NCBI GenBank assembly: GCA_945868505.1
Contig: CAMBLO010000019.1
Location: 1 to 43,500, forward strand
Direction of reading: 5' to 3'
DNA: 43,500 nt
Source of the DNA: an uncultured Clostridia bacterium
GTDB taxonomy: Bacteria; Bacillota; Clostridia; Lachnospirales; Anaerotignaceae
Below the pieces are notes generated by a model. The model ran no database searches, was not told where the DNA came from, and saw only the letters and a program-made list of their open reading frames with translations. Below, piece after piece: positions 8,970-17,342 of this stretch. Each line of letters opens with the position of its first letter. The stretch's first letter is position 1. Made by a program: the position numbers and the translations under genes.

Positions 8970-9689
8970 CTAAACCTGATTCCAGAATAGTTCTTCCTTT
9001 TCGTTAGGGGTCATCATTCCAAGGGAACCATGTGGTCTCTTGGAGTTGTAGAAACCTTCAATATATTCAAATACAGAAAGCTGTAAATCTTGTAAAGAGT
9101 GATAGGTTCTTCGGTTGATTTCTTCTTTCTTGAGGTATTTGAAGAAGGATTCGCAGCAGGCATTATCAAAGGGGTAGCCTTTCTTTGAAAATGATTGCAC
9201 AACATTAAGAGAATCCAATAACTGCCGGAATGAAAAAGCGGTATATTGAGATCCTCGATCAGAATGGAACATGAGCCCTTCGGGCTGGTTCCGTTTATCA
9301 TAAGCTTTTTTGAATGCCGTTATCACAAGGTTCACATCAGGTTTCCCAGAGATATGCCAGGAAATAATTTTGCGTGAAAATAGGTCCATTACAATGCAGA
9401 GATAATACCATTTACCGGCGACTTTGATGTAGGTGAAATCACTGGCCCAGACGAGATTAGGAGACTTTTGATTGAACTCTTGCTGCAGATGGTTTGTACA
9501 ATCTCCGTTATCTTTGTGACAACAGTTATGATTTGGCTTTTCAGTTGACATGCGAGGCAGTTGAAGTGTTCGCATCAATCGGTACACTCGTCCGACGCTG
9601 ATGCGAATGCCATAATCACGCTGGAGAACATAAGTAATCTTGTATGCACCAAGACGCTTGTTGTAATCAGCGTAGATTTGAAGAATCAT
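8970..9689 (-). CDS. IS3-family transposase OrfB (integrase core)
   Basis: The catalytic DDE set is visible: D in WASDFTYI, D in FHSDRGSQY and E in ESFFKYLKKEEI. From the first ATG the product is 239 aa. The reading frame stays open upstream to about 9840 and encodes the conserved OrfB start (NAVHKLRFQHNIKTLCRVLC and on, then NRSTYYKHYS). The functional product is therefore expected from frameshifting out of OrfA, not from this ATG. It catalyses cut-and-copy transposition of the element. Confidence 0.85.
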   Translation of the reverse strand: MILQIYADYNKRLGAYKITYVLQRDYGIRISVGRVYRLMRTLQLPRMSTEKPNHNCCHKDNGDCTNHLQQEFNQKSPNLVWASDFTYIKVAGKWYYLCIVMDLFSRKIISWHISGKPDVNLVITAFKKAYDKRNQPEGLMFHSDRGSQYTAFSFRQLLDSLNVVQSFSKKGYPFDNACCESFFKYLKKEEINRRTYHSLQDLQLSVFEYIEGFYNSKRPHGSLGMMTPNEKEELFWNQV

Positions 9690-9813
9690 CTTACAAATTT
9701 CTTGGTTTCTCTTGGTTCGGACAGATGTTTTTGAACTGTAATGCTTATAATAAGTGCTTCGGTTGACACAAAGAACCCTGCATAAGGTTTTGATATTATG
9801 TTGGAAGCGTAGC

Positions 9814-10119
9814 TTATGAACAGCGTTTAATCGTTGTTCGAGTGTGGTGTGAAGATGGCAAGGGCTTTTTTAGTATCATAAGTTCTTCCTCAAGCTGAGC
9901 ATTTCTTCTTTGAAGCTCTTTTACTTGTTTGGCTGTGAGAATTTCGCCATCATCCGTTTCAACGGTAGAATACTGTTTGATCCATCTGGTGAGAGCTGTT
10001 TGTGATACTCCGTATTCCTTACAGAGTGCAGCTTGAGTTTTGCCGCTGGATTGATAAAGGTTTACAAGGGTTCGTTTGAATTCTTCATCGTAACGAATAC
10101 CATGGTTACTTTTGGACAT
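9814..10119 (-). CDS. IS3-family transposase OrfA (helix-turn-helix)
   Basis: A 101-aa protein with an HTH (GKTQAALCKEYGVSQTALTRWIK) and a leucine-rich coiled segment ending EEELMILKK, as usual for OrfA. Start ATG 10119 has GGAGG nearby. At the A6G tract (about 9865-9871) this copy reads KKPLPSSHH, while the frame one base off reads KKALAIFTPHSNND-stop, the form I would expect for an intact OrfA. A one-base change in the A tract may therefore have altered the end of OrfA and the frameshift to OrfB. Confidence 0.8.
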   Translation of the reverse strand: MSKSNHGIRYDEEFKRTLVNLYQSSGKTQAALCKEYGVSQTALTRWIKQYSTVETDDGEILTAKQVKELQRRNAQLEEELMILKKPLPSSHHTRTTIKRCS

Positions 10120-10180
10120 GTGGATACCTCCTTTTGGTGTCTACCTAATTGTAATGGATAGTTACTTTATGTGTCCACTT

Positions 10181-10634
10181 TTTTAATATAGATCCAACTT
10201 TCTAATAAAGTAAATACAGATAGAGATAATCAGTAGTGAGGTATAAAACCTCACTACATAAAATCAAATAAACCGTAGCAATCAGACAAGACAACAGCAA
10301 AAACAATGAGCAGTTTACAAGCAAACTGATAAATCAAAACAGCATACAAAACCTCCTTTCAAATGGACACTGGTAAAAAGCCAGTGTCCATCCGTTTTTA
10401 GAGGGAAATCCGTTACAAGCAATACATTAGTAAGTTTATATGAATACATCGCAAGAACTACATAGTTGTTTTTACGAGAAAAAAGTGAAAATCAATTTCC
10501 TCGACGTAAAATAAAAAGTAATACAGTTTTCAATACATTCAACGAAAATCAAGTAATACACTGCTAAGAAAAAATTGGTTTTGAACAAGATATAAAAATG
10601 GAAACAAAATCCCTGACGTCAAAATAAAATCGAA
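10181..10634. other. Intergenic stretch with two hairpins and a short hydrophobic frame
   Basis: A perfect 10-bp hairpin lies at 10233-10257. A second hairpin (10363-10391, stem ATGGACACTGG) is followed by CCGTTTTT and could terminate plus-strand transcription. On the minus strand a strong AAAGGAGG (10352-10358) precedes a 31-codon hydrophobic frame (10349-10254, LYAVLIYQFACKLLIVFAVV and on) that ends in the first hairpin. The layout recalls small holin-like or type I toxin genes, but the ATG nearest the ribosome site reads only three codons, so it is at best a decayed copy. Confidence 0.4.
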
Positions 10635-10892
10635 ATGCAGCTGGAGAAGAAAGAGAAAGAACCTGTTCTTTTGCCCCCCTTTAGTTGTCATTCTCTGAGA
10701 CATACCTTTACCACAAGGATGGTGGAATCTGGCGTGAATGTAAAGGTTGTGCAGGAAGTATTGGGGCATAAGGATGTATCTACAACATTGGATATCTACA
10801 CCGATGTGACCAAGGAGCTGGCTCGCAGAGAGTTTGACGGCTTTGAGGAGAAAATGAATGAGAATCTAAAATCTGCAGAGGCTGAAAAATAA
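10635..10892 (+). pseudogene. C-terminal fragment of a tyrosine recombinase (integrase)
   Basis: The 85-codon frame carries HSLRHTFTTR (the catalytic HxxR box) and LGHKDVSTTLDIYTDV (H and nucleophilic Y), the last third of a phage/Tn916-type integrase. The N-terminal arm-binding and core domains are missing upstream, where non-coding AT-rich DNA and an IS3 element lie. It cannot make an active recombinase and marks the end of a lost integrative element. Confidence 0.85.
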
Positions 10893-10924
10893 ATAATCAG
10901 ATTGTGGATATAGATTAGAAAAGA

Positions 10925-10953
10925 TTGACTTTTAAAGAAGGAATCGGTACAAT
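10925..10953 (+). promoter_or_regulatory. Promoter of the ATPase_2 gene
   Basis: TTGACT (10925-10930) and TACAAT (10948-10953) with a 17-base spacer lie about 60 bp before the ATG at 11011, which is preceded by a G-rich ribosome site. Confidence 0.7.
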
Positions 10954-11010
10954 AAAGAAAAATAGCTTACTTATGAGTTAGTAGCTTTTGGGTAAGCAAG
11001 GGGGGGTATC

Positions 11011-12402
11011 ATGTTTTATTGCAGAGAAGAAGAACTTCAAAAAATGGAAAAACGCTATGGAAAGAATCATTTCGAGTGTGTTGTTATATATGGCCGTAGA
11101 CGAGTAGGGAAAACTTCCTTAATCAATGAGTTTTGTAAGGATAAACCCACGATTTATTTTTCTGCTTTGAACTCCACATCAAAGGAAAATCTGGAAGAAT
11201 TATCAAAGGCAATCCATTTATTACAATATCCGGATACACCCAATGCACCGATATATTCCAGTTATGGGGATGCACTGGATGCAATCACGGAACTGGCGAA
11301 AGAACAGCGATTGGTTTTTGTCATTGATGAATATCCCTATCTGGCAAAAACGGAGAAATCTATTTCTTCCCGATTGCAGCATATGATAGATCATGTATGG
11401 CAATATACGAATCTGTATTTGATTCTTTGTGGTTCTTCCATGAGTTTTATGGAATATCAGGTGCTGGGTTACGAAAGTCCTCTGTATGGCAGAAGAACGG
11501 CACAGTTTAAACTTGAAGCGTTAAAATATAAGGAAATGACTGTTTTTAATCCTAATCTCGGTAATGCAGAACAGGCTTTGGTTTATGGTATTACAGGTGG
11601 GATTCCTCACTACATCAATAAACTGGATGTAGAAGAAGATTTGGATGCTGCCCTTATGGAAAATCTGTTTGATACCTCTAGCTATTTGTTTGAGGAACCG
11701 GAGAATCTTCTGAAACAGGAGTTACGGGAACCTCAGATCTATAATGCTATTATCAGTGCGATTGCAGGTGGGGCTTCCCGTGCCAATGAAATAGCTACAA
11801 AAACGGGTATGGAATCTGGTCCCTGCATGAAATATATCAAGGTTCTGTTAGACTTAGGCATCCTAAAAAAAGAAACACCTATGGGGGAAAAACCTGGTCG
11901 AAAAACCATTTATACAATCGGAGACAATTTCTTCCGTTTCTGGTATCGGTTTGTACCAAAGAATATGTCCATTATCAGTTCCGGCAGAATTGCCCAATTG
12001 TATGAAAAAGCAGTGAAGCAGTATTATCCGGAATATATGGGATTGATCTTCGAGAAAATGTGTCAGGACTATCTTTTGTATTATGCTTCTGATTTGCCTA
12101 TTGAAATCAAGGAAATCGGACAGTGGTGGGGGACAGATGCGAAGGCTCGCAAAGAAGTTCAGATTGATATTGTCGGTGTACCAATAGAGGGGAAAGAATA
12201 TCTGATTGGTTCCTGCAAATATAAAAATGAAAAAATTGGCGTTGATGAATTGGAACTTCTACAGCACTATGCATCCGTTTTTGGCCGTGGCGAAAAATAC
12301 CATTATTATATTTTCTCCAAAGGTGGATTTACGGATGCCTTGTTAGAACAGGGAAGGCTTGGAGCTGTAACCTTGCTGACATTGGATGATATTTATCGGT
12401 AA
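11011..12402 (+). CDS. ATPase_2 (archaeal-type AAA) protein with C-terminal DUF234-like domain
   Basis: 463 aa, complete. It opens with CREEELQKM, then Walker A GRRRVGKTS near residue 29-37, Walker B LVFVIDEYPYLA near 105, and a winged-helix-like segment (ASRANEIATKTGME...CMKYIKVLLDLGILKKE). The C-terminal part (FEKMCQDYLL..., EVQIDIVGV, YLIGSCKYKNEKI) resembles the DUF234 nuclease-like fold with D ... CK. The family is common in mobile regions of gut Firmicutes and archaea; its function is unknown. It has its own promoter and sits between two integrase stubs, so it was probably cargo of an integrative element. Confidence 0.8.
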   Translation: MFYCREEELQKMEKRYGKNHFECVVIYGRRRVGKTSLINEFCKDKPTIYFSALNSTSKENLEELSKAIHLLQYPDTPNAPIYSSYGDALDAITELAKEQRLVFVIDEYPYLAKTEKSISSRLQHMIDHVWQYTNLYLILCGSSMSFMEYQVLGYESPLYGRRTAQFKLEALKYKEMTVFNPNLGNAEQALVYGITGGIPHYINKLDVEEDLDAALMENLFDTSSYLFEEPENLLKQELREPQIYNAIISAIAGGASRANEIATKTGMESGPCMKYIKVLLDLGILKKETPMGEKPGRKTIYTIGDNFFRFWYRFVPKNMSIISSGRIAQLYEKAVKQYYPEYMGLIFEKMCQDYLLYYASDLPIEIKEIGQWWGTDAKARKEVQIDIVGVPIEGKEYLIGSCKYKNEKIGVDELELLQHYASVFGRGEKYHYYIFSKGGFTDALLEQGRLGAVTLLTLDDIYR

Positions 12403-12416
12403 ATACATGAAGGGAA

Positions 12417-12722
12417 TTGCTGAGGATCTTACGAATTTCATCTGAGAGATTTTTCCGGGTGCAGATACCGAACATCACCCCGCACGTTTGCCGCCACACA
12501 TACTGCAGTAACCGGGCAAGGGCGGAAATGAATCCCAGGACACTTCAATATCTTATGGGACATTCGGATATATCGGTTACAATGAATGTGTACACACATA
12601 TCGGATTTGATGATGCCGAGGAAGAATTAAAACGGATGGAGGAGTTCCGAAAGGCACAGGCAGAGATTGAAAAGAAAAACGATGCAAAGGCGGTATCGCA
12701 GAAAATGTTTAAAGTAGTGTAG
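12417..12722 (+). pseudogene. C-terminal fragment of a second tyrosine recombinase
   Basis: The frame contains ITPHVCRHTYCSN (HxxR box), LQYLMGHSDISVTMNVYTHI (H and Y) and the tail EELKRMEEFRKAQAEIEKK seen in Lachnospiraceae ICE integrases. Homology begins only near 12465; residues before that are out-of-frame debris. It differs clearly from the first stub, so two separate elements left remnants 1.5 kb apart. Confidence 0.85.
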
Positions 12723-12829
12723 CATTGCTACACGGCCTAGACGCTCTGGGTTTACTGGGGCGTTTTTTATGGAAAAATGATAAGGGTGACGATATAATAT
12801 TATTAAAATATGTCGAAAGAGGTGAGAAG

Positions 12830-12907
12830 ATGTCTTTGTACGGGCATACTTATATTAATATCGATTCATTAAAAAGGTGGGTAAGAGGAAGTAAATTTGC
12901 TGAATGA
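12830..12907 (+). CDS. Short unknown frame, possibly the start of a truncated gene
   Basis: A 25-codon frame (MSLYGHTYINIDSLKRW and on) has a good ribosome site (GAGGTGAGAAG) and a TATAAT-like box near 12793. After its stop another frame reads 23 codons (LLNEFRKLEIAEREIRINLN and on, 12900-12968), as though a longer gene had suffered a frameshift. I do not recognise the family. Confidence 0.3.
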   Translation: MSLYGHTYINIDSLKRWVRGSKFAE

Positions 12908-12964
12908 GTTTCGTAAATTGGAGATAGCAGAAAGAGAAATACGAATAAATCTGAACCAGATATT

Positions 12965-13756
12965 ATGATCGAGCTTTGTGAAAAACGGCTGGACTGGTGT
13001 GTACTGCTTGTTCTTGTGGGAGAAGGCCAGGAAATTCATAACGGGGAAAACTCTGGAATTATCCAGTGGAACACAGCACTTGAGAAAGCAGAAACAGAAT
13101 GGGAAATTATTTGTCCTGATAAGCTGGTTGGTTTTTTCCCGGATAAAAGGGTTATTGATAATAAAAATAGATCTGCATTGAATCTTTCCATGTCTTTGCG
13201 CACACATTTAGCAGGTGATGTAAGCAAGTTCGCTAGTGCTTTAGTTGATGGTGATATTGATATGGCTAAAGCATTATCTGGAGAGATTATACAGCATGGC
13301 TTTAGTATGTATGTAACCAGAAATTTAACCCATGCAAAACGATATTTGAAAGAACGATACAGAGATGAACCTTCGAAACGTTTTGGTATGATTGCATCTT
13401 CAAAGGGAAAAATTCTTCGCCAGCATGGTATGGATAATAGCTTCTATGGTGCTTTAGGGATGTTTGGTGTAGGTAAATGGTTTAACGAGGTGGCGGATCA
13501 TCCTAAATCCTGCTGCGCATTAGATGTTGTGGCAACAGAATTTAGTTGCCAAGGATTAGAGTTAGATATGCCTTTGATCGGCTGGGATAACGATATGCTT
13601 TGGAATGGTTCCGAATGGGAAAAGTTCAAGAAATCTGAGCCAGAAGAAAGTGATGCAAATACCTATCGTAAGAATAGCTACCGCGTACTCCTGACCCGAG
13701 GTCGTGACGGATTTGTGATTTACGTTCCTCCAGTAGAGGAAATGGATATGACATAT
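12965..13756 (+). pseudogene. C-terminal part of a DUF2075 (DNA/RNA helicase-like) protein
   Basis: Recognisable DUF2075 pieces are LVLVGEGQEIHNGE (Walker B region), SLRTHLAGDVSKFA, FGMIASSKGK, VVATEFSCQGLELDMPLIGW and NSYRVLLTRGRDGFVIYVPP. The Walker A half is missing, so no ATPase activity is expected. The frame then continues without a stop into an IS200-type transposase, making a chimeric 337-codon frame. The junction lies at about 13750. Confidence 0.75.
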
Positions 13757-14160
13757 CACATCCACATGTTGGTGGAGATACCGCCAAATCAAAGAGTAAG
13801 TGATTTTATGGGGTATCTCAAAGGAAAAAGTACTATGATAATATTTGAAAGGTTTTCAAATTTGAAGTATAAGTATGGGAACCGACATTTTTGGTGTAGA
13901 GGATATTATGTGAGTACAGTCGGAGGCAACAAGGAAGGTATTGCAAAATATATCAGAGAACAAGAACATGAAGATTAAATATATGACCAAATAGCATTAA
14001 AAGAGTATACTGATCCATTTAAATCAATTTTAGAATAAATAAAACGATATACTCTTTGCGGTTGGTAGCTTCAGCTTAAAACGTACCCCTTGAGGGGTGG
14101 CTGGTAAAGTACCCTTGAGGGTTGTTTTTAAAACCACCGGCTTTGCCGGTGGATATTTAT
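13757..14160 (+). mobile_element. IS200/IS605-family remnant (TnpA C-terminal part and right end)
   Basis: From 13757 the frame reads HIHMLVEIPP (HUH motif), FMGYLKGKSTMIIFERF, YKYGNRHFWCRGYYVSTVG and AKYIREQ (catalytic Y), the later two thirds of TnpA. A TAA at 13976-13978 interrupts the usual tail, which continues in frame as IYDQIALKEYTDPF to 14038. The non-coding right end follows with short hairpins near 14085-14122 and a CCACCGGC/GCCGGTGG stem-loop (14134-14152), typical of IS200/IS605 ends recognised by TnpA. The left end and TnpA start are gone. Confidence 0.8.
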
Positions 14161-14164
14161 TTTT

Positions 14165-14479
14165 ATGGGGTTATTTCCAAAAGTGTCCAGAGGATTCCAG
14201 AATGGTTTTAAGGTATGGATGGGGGAAAGTATAGGGGAGGGGGAGAAAACAAACCCAAGGGGGAATAAAGGGGTTTCCAAGGGGGAATATCATACTGATT
14301 TTTCAAATATAAGAATCCATACGGATGATGCGGCAAAGGCGTTGGTGGGACATGAGTTTGCCCATATCATGCAGAAGGGGACCGTCGGCGGCGAAATGAC
14401 TGTGCAGGAATCGGTGTCCATGGGCGCAGAGCAGGGCGGTGCTATTTGGAACTGTTTCAAGGGGCTTGTTCTTGTTTGA
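14165..14479 (+). pseudogene. Decayed DUF4157-type gene fragment
   Basis: From about 14288 the frame reads YHTDFSNIRIHTD, then AKALVGHEFAHIMQ, VGGEM, MGAEQGG and IWNCFKG, almost the same as the intact gene at 18550-19824 but missing the ~33 residues between IHTD and AKALVG. It ends at a stop where the intact copy goes on into its shared C-terminal domain. The first 40 codons are unrelated. It abuts the IS200 right end, so insertion or deletion probably removed its start. Confidence 0.8.
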
Positions 14480-14640
14480 CAGAAAAAGTTCGGCAGCCCC
14501 ATCTCTTTTCTAGACGATTTGCCATTTTTATGGTATAAAAAAATAGAAGATTATGATGCGGTTGTGGACGACGAAACAGACTGACCGCGTTTCCTGCAAA
14601 ATATAATATACTTTATCAGAACAGGAAGGAGTTGTTTGTG

Positions 14641-17232
14641 ATGACGGGACCGGAACAAAATCATTTTTTGAACAGAATACGGCAGCAGCAAGAAAACATC
14701 ATCGTGGGGGAATATCGACAGGTGATACATGAAGAGCCGACGATGCAGCCACTGACACAGCAACAGGCGCAGAGGCAGGCAGAGCTGGAGAATATGGCGG
14801 AAAATCTCGCCTATGATAACTTTTTCCAAAGCATTTCTGCCCTTCCCCAGCAGGCAGGGGTGGCAGAAGGGCAGGCACCCCAGGGGCAGGATGTGGGCTA
14901 TAAGGAGCGCAAGCGGCGGAAGGAACGCTACGAGGAGAACAAGAAACAGAACAAAGAGAAGCCCCGCCTGATGCAGCAGGAGGATAAAGAAAGTCTGGCT
15001 TTGCTTTTGCAGACGGAGCAGGGCAGGAAGTATTGGACGGATGAAAAAATCGGCGGTACCTCCTTCACCAGAAAAGAAATTTTGCAGCAGATTCTCAATC
15101 ATGGGGATTGTTCCAATTTTGAAAAGCTGGATGACTATACCCGCAATCTGGTTGCCACCAGAGCGTTGGAGCAAATGATGCAGCAGTATGAAATCAACGG
15201 TAATACCAACCCTGCGGAGCTTTGCCAGCAAATCAAATCCAGAGGGCCCGGTGTCAGTGCCCTTTTGAACCCCGCCCTGCGGCTGGGCATTTCTCTGGCC
15301 TGCCGTTCCGATCAATACGATGACCAAACGAAGCAGATTCTTCGTTCCTTGGATGAGGAAATGTCAACGACAGTGATGGAAGAAACCCTGACCCATGTGA
15401 CCGACAAGGAAGCACTGGCACAGCAGTATCAGGAGAATGGTGCTGCCGAAGGGGAAGCGGCGGCCATGGCAGAGGCGGCAATCACAAAAAATAAGGCGGA
15501 GCAGATCCAGATTGCCAAGCGTATGCTGCTCATGCAGCTTTCCAATTTCCAGATGAAAAAAACCAATGCTGACAAAACTGTTACCTACACAGCTTGGGAT
15601 AAATCCATGGCAGTTGCCCTGAGCCATTGCTCCCGTGTTACCCTTACCCTGCCGAAAGTGGAACAGGAAGAAAACAGTGGGAACAGTCAGCAGCAGCAAA
15701 AGAGAATGTGGAAGGCAGTCTATACCATTGGCGGGGAAAACCCTGCAGGGGATAATTCCCGTGGCGCCTCTACCCATGACATTCAGCGCAGAAAGGTCAA
15801 CAAGCCCGGCTTTGCGGAGAGCAAAGAGGAAAAGTGTAAGTTTTTCAATCCTTTTGGGCAGCGGGGCATGAATTGTGCCATCGGCGGTCTGGGCAATGCC
15901 GGTGTGGGCGGAAAGATGCTGAAAAACGATGGCTCCTGCGGTCATTTTTATTCCATGTATAAAGAAGGGGACAGCGAACACTATGGTGCCATGCTCATGG
16001 GCATGGAATCTGATGCCTACAAAACGAAGAATCAGTTGGGGCATACCCATGATTTGAAGGCCACAGGGGAAAAGGCCTCCAGCTTTGGTGCCCAGCGTTT
16101 CGATGAAATCGGCGATAAGTACGGCGGGCGTCAATGTGACCTGACTGCTTGGACGGCTGGGGAAATTGCCGACTGGATGGAATTACTGGAAAAAGTAATG
16201 ACAATATGGCAGGAAACGGATCGGGGAATGCAGCATCCTGATGCCGTTGCTGTGATGCGTAAGCTGGCGGGCGGAAGTATGTCCAATGAAGAGCTGATTG
16301 ATTTGTACAGGACACTGCAAAGCTGGGTGCCTGCAGTCAATCCGGAGGATGCGGCCAACCTTACTTCCCTACCGAATGATACTAGATTTCAGGGGAAGAG
16401 CATTAAAGAACGCTGGTGGTATATAGGCAGGGGGGGCAGCGGTATAATCAACCCCCGACTGGAGGATTTGGAGAGAGTTTTGAAAGACCGCTATGAGGGT
16501 ACAGAACAAGCGACTATGATGCATTTCGCTATGCGCAATGCTTCCGGGACGATTAGGATAAAGGGCTTGAACGGTGGTCGTGTAGTTAAGAATCTCATGA
16601 GCGCTGCAGGGGGAGAGGCAACAATGGAAGAAATTGTTGAGATGTATGATAATTTGCTGAGCGCCGGGCAGGGCGGTCAGAGCCAGGAAGAAATTCAGGC
16701 AAAGGATGCAAGGTTTGAAGCAGGCTTCCGGAAGCTGAAACAGCTCTATCTGGCACATATGCGTCGTATGAAGGAAAAATACGGCACCTTTCCCACCCAA
16801 ATGCATCCGGAGGATTTCTTAAATAAATTTGGCATCGATTATTTTGACGATAGAATGATTTTTCAGGATACGGCACAAATGATGGTGGATGGTGCAAGAT
16901 ATTTTGACTATTCTAATCCCGATGATGCGGAATTTAAGCTTTTGAGTGACTACTATGGGGATGCTGATACTCTGCTTGGAAATTATGTCCTTACCGACCA
17001 AGATTTGGGGTCTAAGGAAACGTTCAAGCCAACAGAGCAAGGGCTGAAAGATGTTGAAAACAGTGTGCTTGTGCCTAAGCTGGAGGTAAGCGAACGGCAG
17101 CTCAGAGAAGAAAATCCGAATATCAAGGGCTTTACGGATAACCAAATGGACGGCTATCTGGTGCGTCTGCGGAGACGATTCAACGCAGAGGGCAAAGGAA
17201 ATCGGCTGATCGGACGTTTCAGAAAGCAATGA
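14641..17232 (+). CDS. Large unknown protein sharing a C-terminal domain with the DUF4157 protein
   Basis: 863 aa; no signal peptide or membrane segment seen. Residues 1-100 are rich in Q and E, then a strongly basic patch (KERKRRKERYEENKKQ, about 95-115), a helical part, a central Gly/His/Cys-containing part (FNPFGQRGMNCAIGG, GSCGHFYSMY, LGHTHDLKATG, about 400-500), and from about 565 a ~298-aa C-terminal domain. That domain is clearly homologous to residues 133-424 of the DUF4157 protein: SLPNDT, INPRLEDL, NASGTIRIKGL, MYDNLL, RMKEKYGTFPTQMHPEDF, FDYSNPDDAEFKLLSDYY, IKGFTDNQM. No catalytic signature is recognised. Start ATG 14641 has GAAGGAG upstream. It may be an effector or intracellular partner of the DUF4157 protein; this is inference. 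Confidence 0.7.
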   Translation: MTGPEQNHFLNRIRQQQENIIVGEYRQVIHEEPTMQPLTQQQAQRQAELENMAENLAYDNFFQSISALPQQAGVAEGQAPQGQDVGYKERKRRKERYEENKKQNKEKPRLMQQEDKESLALLLQTEQGRKYWTDEKIGGTSFTRKEILQQILNHGDCSNFEKLDDYTRNLVATRALEQMMQQYEINGNTNPAELCQQIKSRGPGVSALLNPALRLGISLACRSDQYDDQTKQILRSLDEEMSTTVMEETLTHVTDKEALAQQYQENGAAEGEAAAMAEAAITKNKAEQIQIAKRMLLMQLSNFQMKKTNADKTVTYTAWDKSMAVALSHCSRVTLTLPKVEQEENSGNSQQQQKRMWKAVYTIGGENPAGDNSRGASTHDIQRRKVNKPGFAESKEEKCKFFNPFGQRGMNCAIGGLGNAGVGGKMLKNDGSCGHFYSMYKEGDSEHYGAMLMGMESDAYKTKNQLGHTHDLKATGEKASSFGAQRFDEIGDKYGGRQCDLTAWTAGEIADWMELLEKVMTIWQETDRGMQHPDAVAVMRKLAGGSMSNEELIDLYRTLQSWVPAVNPEDAANLTSLPNDTRFQGKSIKERWWYIGRGGSGIINPRLEDLERVLKDRYEGTEQATMMHFAMRNASGTIRIKGLNGGRVVKNLMSAAGGEATMEEIVEMYDNLLSAGQGGQSQEEIQAKDARFEAGFRKLKQLYLAHMRRMKEKYGTFPTQMHPEDFLNKFGIDYFDDRMIFQDTAQMMVDGARYFDYSNPDDAEFKLLSDYYGDADTLLGNYVLTDQDLGSKETFKPTEQGLKDVENSVLVPKLEVSERQLREENPNIKGFTDNQMDGYLVRLRRRFNAEGKGNRLIGRFRKQ

Positions 17233-17342
17233 AGCTATGCCGCAGAAGCTGAAAAGACATCAGGAGGCGAAGGCAGAAATTCCTGCCATCTATGACGAAA
17301 CTGACATCTTTTCAGGCGACCTGATTGAATGGGGGTATATAA

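Larger units (their letters stand above)
8927..10180 (-). mobile_element. IS3-family (IS150-like) insertion sequence
   Basis: Two minus-strand genes, OrfA (HTH) and OrfB (DDE integrase core), have the layout of an IS3-family element. Candidate terminal inverted repeats are AAGTAGACACA (8927-8937) and the complement of TGTGTCCACTT (10170-10180), matching at 10 of 11 positions. An inner similar motif (GTGTCTACC at 10138) could be the true right end, so the boundary is uncertain by about 35 bp. I did not see a clear target duplication. Confidence 0.8.

Noticed and set aside
12725..12829. Upstream extension of the short frame at 12830
   Set aside because: The added residues (LHGLDALGLLGRFLW) cross a hairpin and lack a ribosome site.
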